Assembly (NCBI RefSeq): GCF_004341105.1
Contig: NZ_SLZK01000010.1
Location: forward strand, 1 to 64,000
Length of the DNA: 64,000 nucleotides
From: Rhizobium sp. BK418
GTDB lineage: Bacteria; Pseudomonadota; Alphaproteobacteria; Rhizobiales; Rhizobiaceae
Reading direction: 5' to 3'
Shown: positions 61,142-64,000 of the stretch, in pieces
Layout: each line of letters starts with the position of its first letter
Numbering within the stretch: the stretch's first letter is position 1
Notes under the pieces: model-generated
Databases searched by the model: none
What the model saw: only the letters and a program-made list of their open reading frames with translations
Told to the model about the DNA's origin: nothing
Translations under genes and position numbers: made by a program

Positions 61142-62098
61142 TCAGCCGATGTAGCTGTAGGTCCACCCGATCGCCACGGCCAACGTGAGCGCCGAAAAGA
61201 TCGTGCTCGCGATGATGGTTGAATTGGCTTCCACGGAGATCCGGTCGTAGCTGTTGCCGAAGAGGATGCCGAAAAACCCAGAGGGAAGGGCGGCCATGAT
61301 CACAGACAACTTCGTGATCTCGATGGGCGCGCCAACGCCCCTGCATATGAGAAACGCCAGGATGGGCTGCGCCACGTTAGAGACGGCAACGCCAACCGTC
61401 GTATTGAGCGAAAGACGAAATCTGCTTTGGGAAAGAACTACGCCGGTCACAAGAAGACCCATGCCACCCGCGGCGACACCGATCTGGCGCAGAGATGCAG
61501 CCACGACGTCCGGCAGATGCAGTCCGCTCAGCGAATAGAGCATGCCGAAAACGGGGGATAGAACGATCGGCTTGGAGAAAGCGAGGGCGCAGGCTTTGGC
61601 GATCTGTGTCAGCCCTCCGGCCCCACTGGCGCCGGTTTTCGGTTTGTCGAGTTCGAGCAGCGCCAACGTCAACGGGGAGGGCAGCGTTGATCCGACTGCT
61701 ATGCCTACCGCTACCGTGGAGAGGTGATCCGCCCCGAAGAGGGCCGTGATCACTGGGAAGGCTGCTGCTGCAAAGTTGGGCTGACCGACGGCGAGTGCCT
61801 GGAGAGCAGCTTCGCTCGAGTGCTGGCCCCGCAGGCGGCACTCATAACCGTACCAGAGCAGGTAGATGCCCATCATCACGATGCCCAAGGAGAGCAGGAC
61901 CGGCCACTGGGCTACCAGGTCCCGCCACTGGGTTGATGCGGTGGCGACGAAGAGAGACGACGGAAGGCAGTAGTTCATCACGACGATGTTCAGTTCGGTC
62001 ACGTGCTTGTTGTTGATGCTGCCAGTTTTGCCGGCGACGTAGCCAAGCAGCATGACGAAGAACGTCGGCGCGAGTGCTAGCGATAGGACCGTGATCAT
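61142..62098 (-). CDS. AEC family transporter
   Basis: A protein of 318 residues with about ten membrane segments. It starts MITVLSLALAPTFFVMLLGYVAGKTG and has the family region ELNIVVMNYCLPSSLFV. AEC (auxin efflux carrier) proteins move organic anions such as malonate or malate. It follows the aquaglyceroporin gene by 37 bases on the same strand. The long N-terminal extension to 62206 overlaps the porin gene and was rejected. Confidence 0.85.
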   Translation of the reverse strand: MITVLSLALAPTFFVMLLGYVAGKTGSINNKHVTELNIVVMNYCLPSSLFVATASTQWRDLVAQWPVLLSLGIVMMGIYLLWYGYECRLRGQHSSEAALQALAVGQPNFAAAAFPVITALFGADHLSTVAVGIAVGSTLPSPLTLALLELDKPKTGASGAGGLTQIAKACALAFSKPIVLSPVFGMLYSLSGLHLPDVVAASLRQIGVAAGGMGLLVTGVVLSQSRFRLSLNTTVGVAVSNVAQPILAFLICRGVGAPIEITKLSVIMAALPSGFFGILFGNSYDRISVEANSTIIASTIFSALTLAVAIGWTYSYIG

Positions 62099-62135
62099 CG
62101 CGGACCGCCATCTCGGTAGAAGTGAGGACGCCGTG

Positions 62136-62948
62136 TCATCGTGCTGATTCCAGGGATTTTTTCTTCTCGTGGGGATAGAACGGTCGGATGAGAAGGTGTT
62201 GTGCACCCCCGCCTAGCAGACCGCCGACCGTTGGACCTACGATAGGCACCCACCAGTAGTTCAGATTTCCGGGGAGCGCGGCCCGGTCCCAGCCCGCCAG
62301 CCATGCGAAGAACCTCGGACCGAAGTCGCGCGCCGGGTTGATCGCCCAACCCTCGAGATAGCCCGCGGACGCCCCAATCACGGCCACGATCAGCCCGATA
62401 ACGATCGCTCCGAAATTCGCACGAGGCGCGATCGTGTTAAATTCATCGGTGACCGCGAAGATGCCGAAGACGAGCAAAGCGGTGATGATGATTTCATTGA
62501 CCAGCGCCTTCGCAGGCGTAACAGCCACGCCCGGCGATGTAAAAAACACTCCAGAGGCTCCACCGTCGCTCCGAGCGAGATGCTGCGCAGCCGTGTAATG
62601 ATCGATGACCGCCGAATAGAGCACATAGACGATGGCGGCGCCGATGAACGCACCGAGGACCTGAGCGATCCAGTACGGAACGACTTTCTTCCAGGAAAAG
62701 CCGCGGAAGACAGCCAGCGCCAATGTCACCGCAGGATTCGCGTGCGTTCCGGAAACGGCCCCAGTGACGTAGATGGCGATCGAGACTGATAGGCCCCATG
62801 TGATACAGAGGCCCCAGTAAGCCGTCTTGTAGGGGCTTGGGTCGTAGAGGAAATACATCGCAGCGGACGAGCACCCGATGGTGATGATGATAATCAGCGC
62901 GACGGCTTCCGATATCAGTTCGCCGACCAGGTCGTGATAGCGTCCCAT
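62136..62948 (-). CDS. MIP family aquaglyceroporin
   Basis: A protein of 270 residues from the ATG at 62948 (the frame opens at 63089). Six hydrophobic segments and both NPA boxes are present: THANPAVTLA near residue 70 and AINPARDFGPRFFA near 200. The Asp after the second box (NPARD) is typical of GlpF-type channels for glycerol. It would move glycerol-like small solutes across the inner membrane. It sits next to an AEC carrier and an alpha/beta hydrolase. Confidence 0.85.
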   Translation of the reverse strand: MGRYHDLVGELISEAVALIIIITIGCSSAAMYFLYDPSPYKTAYWGLCITWGLSVSIAIYVTGAVSGTHANPAVTLALAVFRGFSWKKVVPYWIAQVLGAFIGAAIVYVLYSAVIDHYTAAQHLARSDGGASGVFFTSPGVAVTPAKALVNEIIITALLVFGIFAVTDEFNTIAPRANFGAIVIGLIVAVIGASAGYLEGWAINPARDFGPRFFAWLAGWDRAALPGNLNYWWVPIVGPTVGGLLGGGAQHLLIRPFYPHEKKKSLESAR

Positions 62949-63063
62949 TTGTTCTGGCTCCGGGTTATCAACGCCGTGCTCCGTCCCGCGGACCTTTCTC
63001 ATCGGCCACCAGGAAGTCGGACGTCTCTGATTGATGTGCATTTTGGATCGACGGCCCCGCGGG

Positions 63064-63987
63064 TCATCCGCGCTTGGAACGTGGCTCATGGCTGACGTCG
63101 GCGCGCCATTTGCCGCTCAGGTGTGAGAAAATTTCCGAGGCGAAAATCTGCGGCGCCTCCGTCGGCGAAAAGTGACCGACACCAGGCATGAACTTGAAGG
63201 AGAAGTTGCTCAGGAATTGGTCGAGCGTGTCTGACCATTCGGTCGGAAAGAGAGGATCATGCTCCGGCCACAATACCGACACTGGCTTGTCGAGCCGATC
63301 CGAAGGCGCTGGAACCGTCTCCATCGCATAATCCGAGACAGGATTTCCTTCGACGGTCCGGAACCAGGACACGCCCGCCGTGAAAGCGCCGGGCGCGGAG
63401 TAGACTTCGACCATGTGATCAAGCAGTTGCTCGGTGACAGTTGACCCAGGGCCGGACCATCCGTCGAGATGCACCTTCAGAAGCGCGCGTATCGCGTCTC
63501 GATTGCTATCGAATACTTGCTCCACGAGTTTTGTTCGGAAGAACGTCGCATGCCAGAACTCGTTGATGGCGGTGACCTCCAGGATCCGTCGTCCTACGCC
63601 TGGAAGCGGTGGTGCGAGGACAAGGGCGGCGATCAGGTCCGGCCTACGGCGTGCTACGGTCTGGACGGTGAAGCCGCCGATGTCGTATCCCACTAGCACG
63701 ACGTCTCGCAGCCCGAGTTCTTCGATTAACGCGATGACTGCCTTGGCCTGGCCGTCTAGCGAAAGCGCAGAGGCTCCCTTGTCGAGGTGCTTGTCCGAGA
63801 GTCCGAAGCCGCGGAGGTCTGGAACGACCGTCAACGCGTGCGGCGCGACTAGCGCGACCAGATTGTCGTATTCGTGGCCATCGCCGGGCGAACCGTGGAT
63901 CATGACCACCGCTCGGCCAGAACCATTCTTGCGGTAGGCCAAGCGGTAGCCGTCAGTCGGTTTTGTGTAGAGCATCGAATTCTCCAT
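63064..63987 (-). CDS. Alpha/beta hydrolase, epoxide hydrolase or haloalkane dehalogenase-like
   Basis: A protein of 307 residues. Core motifs: HGSPG at 31-35, GYDIGGF with nucleophile Asp102, EHDPLF and GVGHFSPTEAP with the catalytic His. An Asp nucleophile in place of Ser points to epoxide hydrolase or haloalkane dehalogenase, not esterase. No signal peptide. An ATG at 63975 is an alternative start. It is the last gene before the window edge; its promoter would lie at the border. Confidence 0.85.
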   Translation of the reverse strand: MENSMLYTKPTDGYRLAYRKNGSGRAVVMIHGSPGDGHEYDNLVALVAPHALTVVPDLRGFGLSDKHLDKGASALSLDGQAKAVIALIEELGLRDVVLVGYDIGGFTVQTVARRRPDLIAALVLAPPLPGVGRRILEVTAINEFWHATFFRTKLVEQVFDSNRDAIRALLKVHLDGWSGPGSTVTEQLLDHMVEVYSAPGAFTAGVSWFRTVEGNPVSDYAMETVPAPSDRLDKPVSVLWPEHDPLFPTEWSDTLDQFLSNFSFKFMPGVGHFSPTEAPQIFASEIFSHLSGKWRADVSHEPRSKRG

Positions 63988-64000
63988 ACGCTGTCGAGTG

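Noticed and set aside
1..64000. CRISPR arrays, tRNA or rRNA genes
   Set aside because: No regularly spaced repeats, cloverleaf-like or rRNA-like sequence was recognised on either strand.

Overview
The window looks like part of a large plasmid of a Rhizobiaceae-type alphaproteobacterium (Rhizobium, Agrobacterium or Sinorhizobium group). The main evidence is a complete repABC replication and partition cassette, followed by a divergent LuxI-type traI and a trb mating-pore operon in Ti/Sym plasmid gene order. Supporting evidence is a rhizobial DUF1612/HTH protein (RHE_PE00001 type), a GTTC-N7-GTTC LexA box and GC-rich codon use. No rRNA, tRNA or CRISPR array was seen.

Layout. 1-6.7 kb: a decayed DUF6429 fragment, a three-gene envelope operon (lipoprotein, secreted metzincin-like protease, membrane-anchored M48-like protease with a long helical tail), and a frameshifted remnant of a Tn3-family transposase. 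6.7-33 kb: an accessory region rich in defence and conflict genes. It holds three RX4H (HEPN-like) proteins, a WGR protein, an AbiE toxin-antitoxin pair with its operator, DUF2971, an SOS-controlled dinB, DUF3800, a frameshifted DUF1353 lipoprotein and an HNH protein. It also holds a four-gene operon (all-helical protein, QueC-like PP-loop enzyme, XRE-ImmA protease, PIN protein), a PD-(D/E)XK-like protein, an Mrr-STAND NTPase, DUF4062, a HEPN/ParB-like pair, a broken and an intact DUF1612 gene, VapBC and a tyrosine recombinase. 33-35.5 kb: an SDR/HxlR divergent pair and two small proteins.

35.6-39.4 kb: repC, the ctRNA region, repB and repA on the minus strand. One perfect parS palindrome lies inside repB and a one-mismatch copy lies upstream of repA. 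A promoter followed by two palindromes precedes repA. 39.4-40.86 kb: a spacer without convincing genes. 40.86-50.8 kb: traI-trbB-C-D-E-J-L-F-G-H-I, almost all overlapping, with no trbK and no traR. The relaxase and coupling protein are not in the window.

51-64 kb: a metabolic/detoxification region with a YbfB-type MFS carrier, two VOC proteins, a Tat-exported epoxide-hydrolase-like protein divergent from a LysR regulator, and SDRs. It continues with a DsbA-family protein, a wrecked tautomerase, a receiver-only response regulator, a Tat-exported HAD dehalogenase-like protein, an AEC carrier, an aquaglyceroporin and an alpha/beta hydrolase. A recurring ATACC-TT-GGTAT element in three intergenic regions suggests shared regulation. 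The best candidates for an undescribed system are the QueC-like/ImmA/PIN operon (17.4-21.2 kb) with the divergent HEPN/unknown/nuclease trio (21.2-24.0 kb), and the coupled HEPN/ParB-like pair (28.2-29.4 kb).
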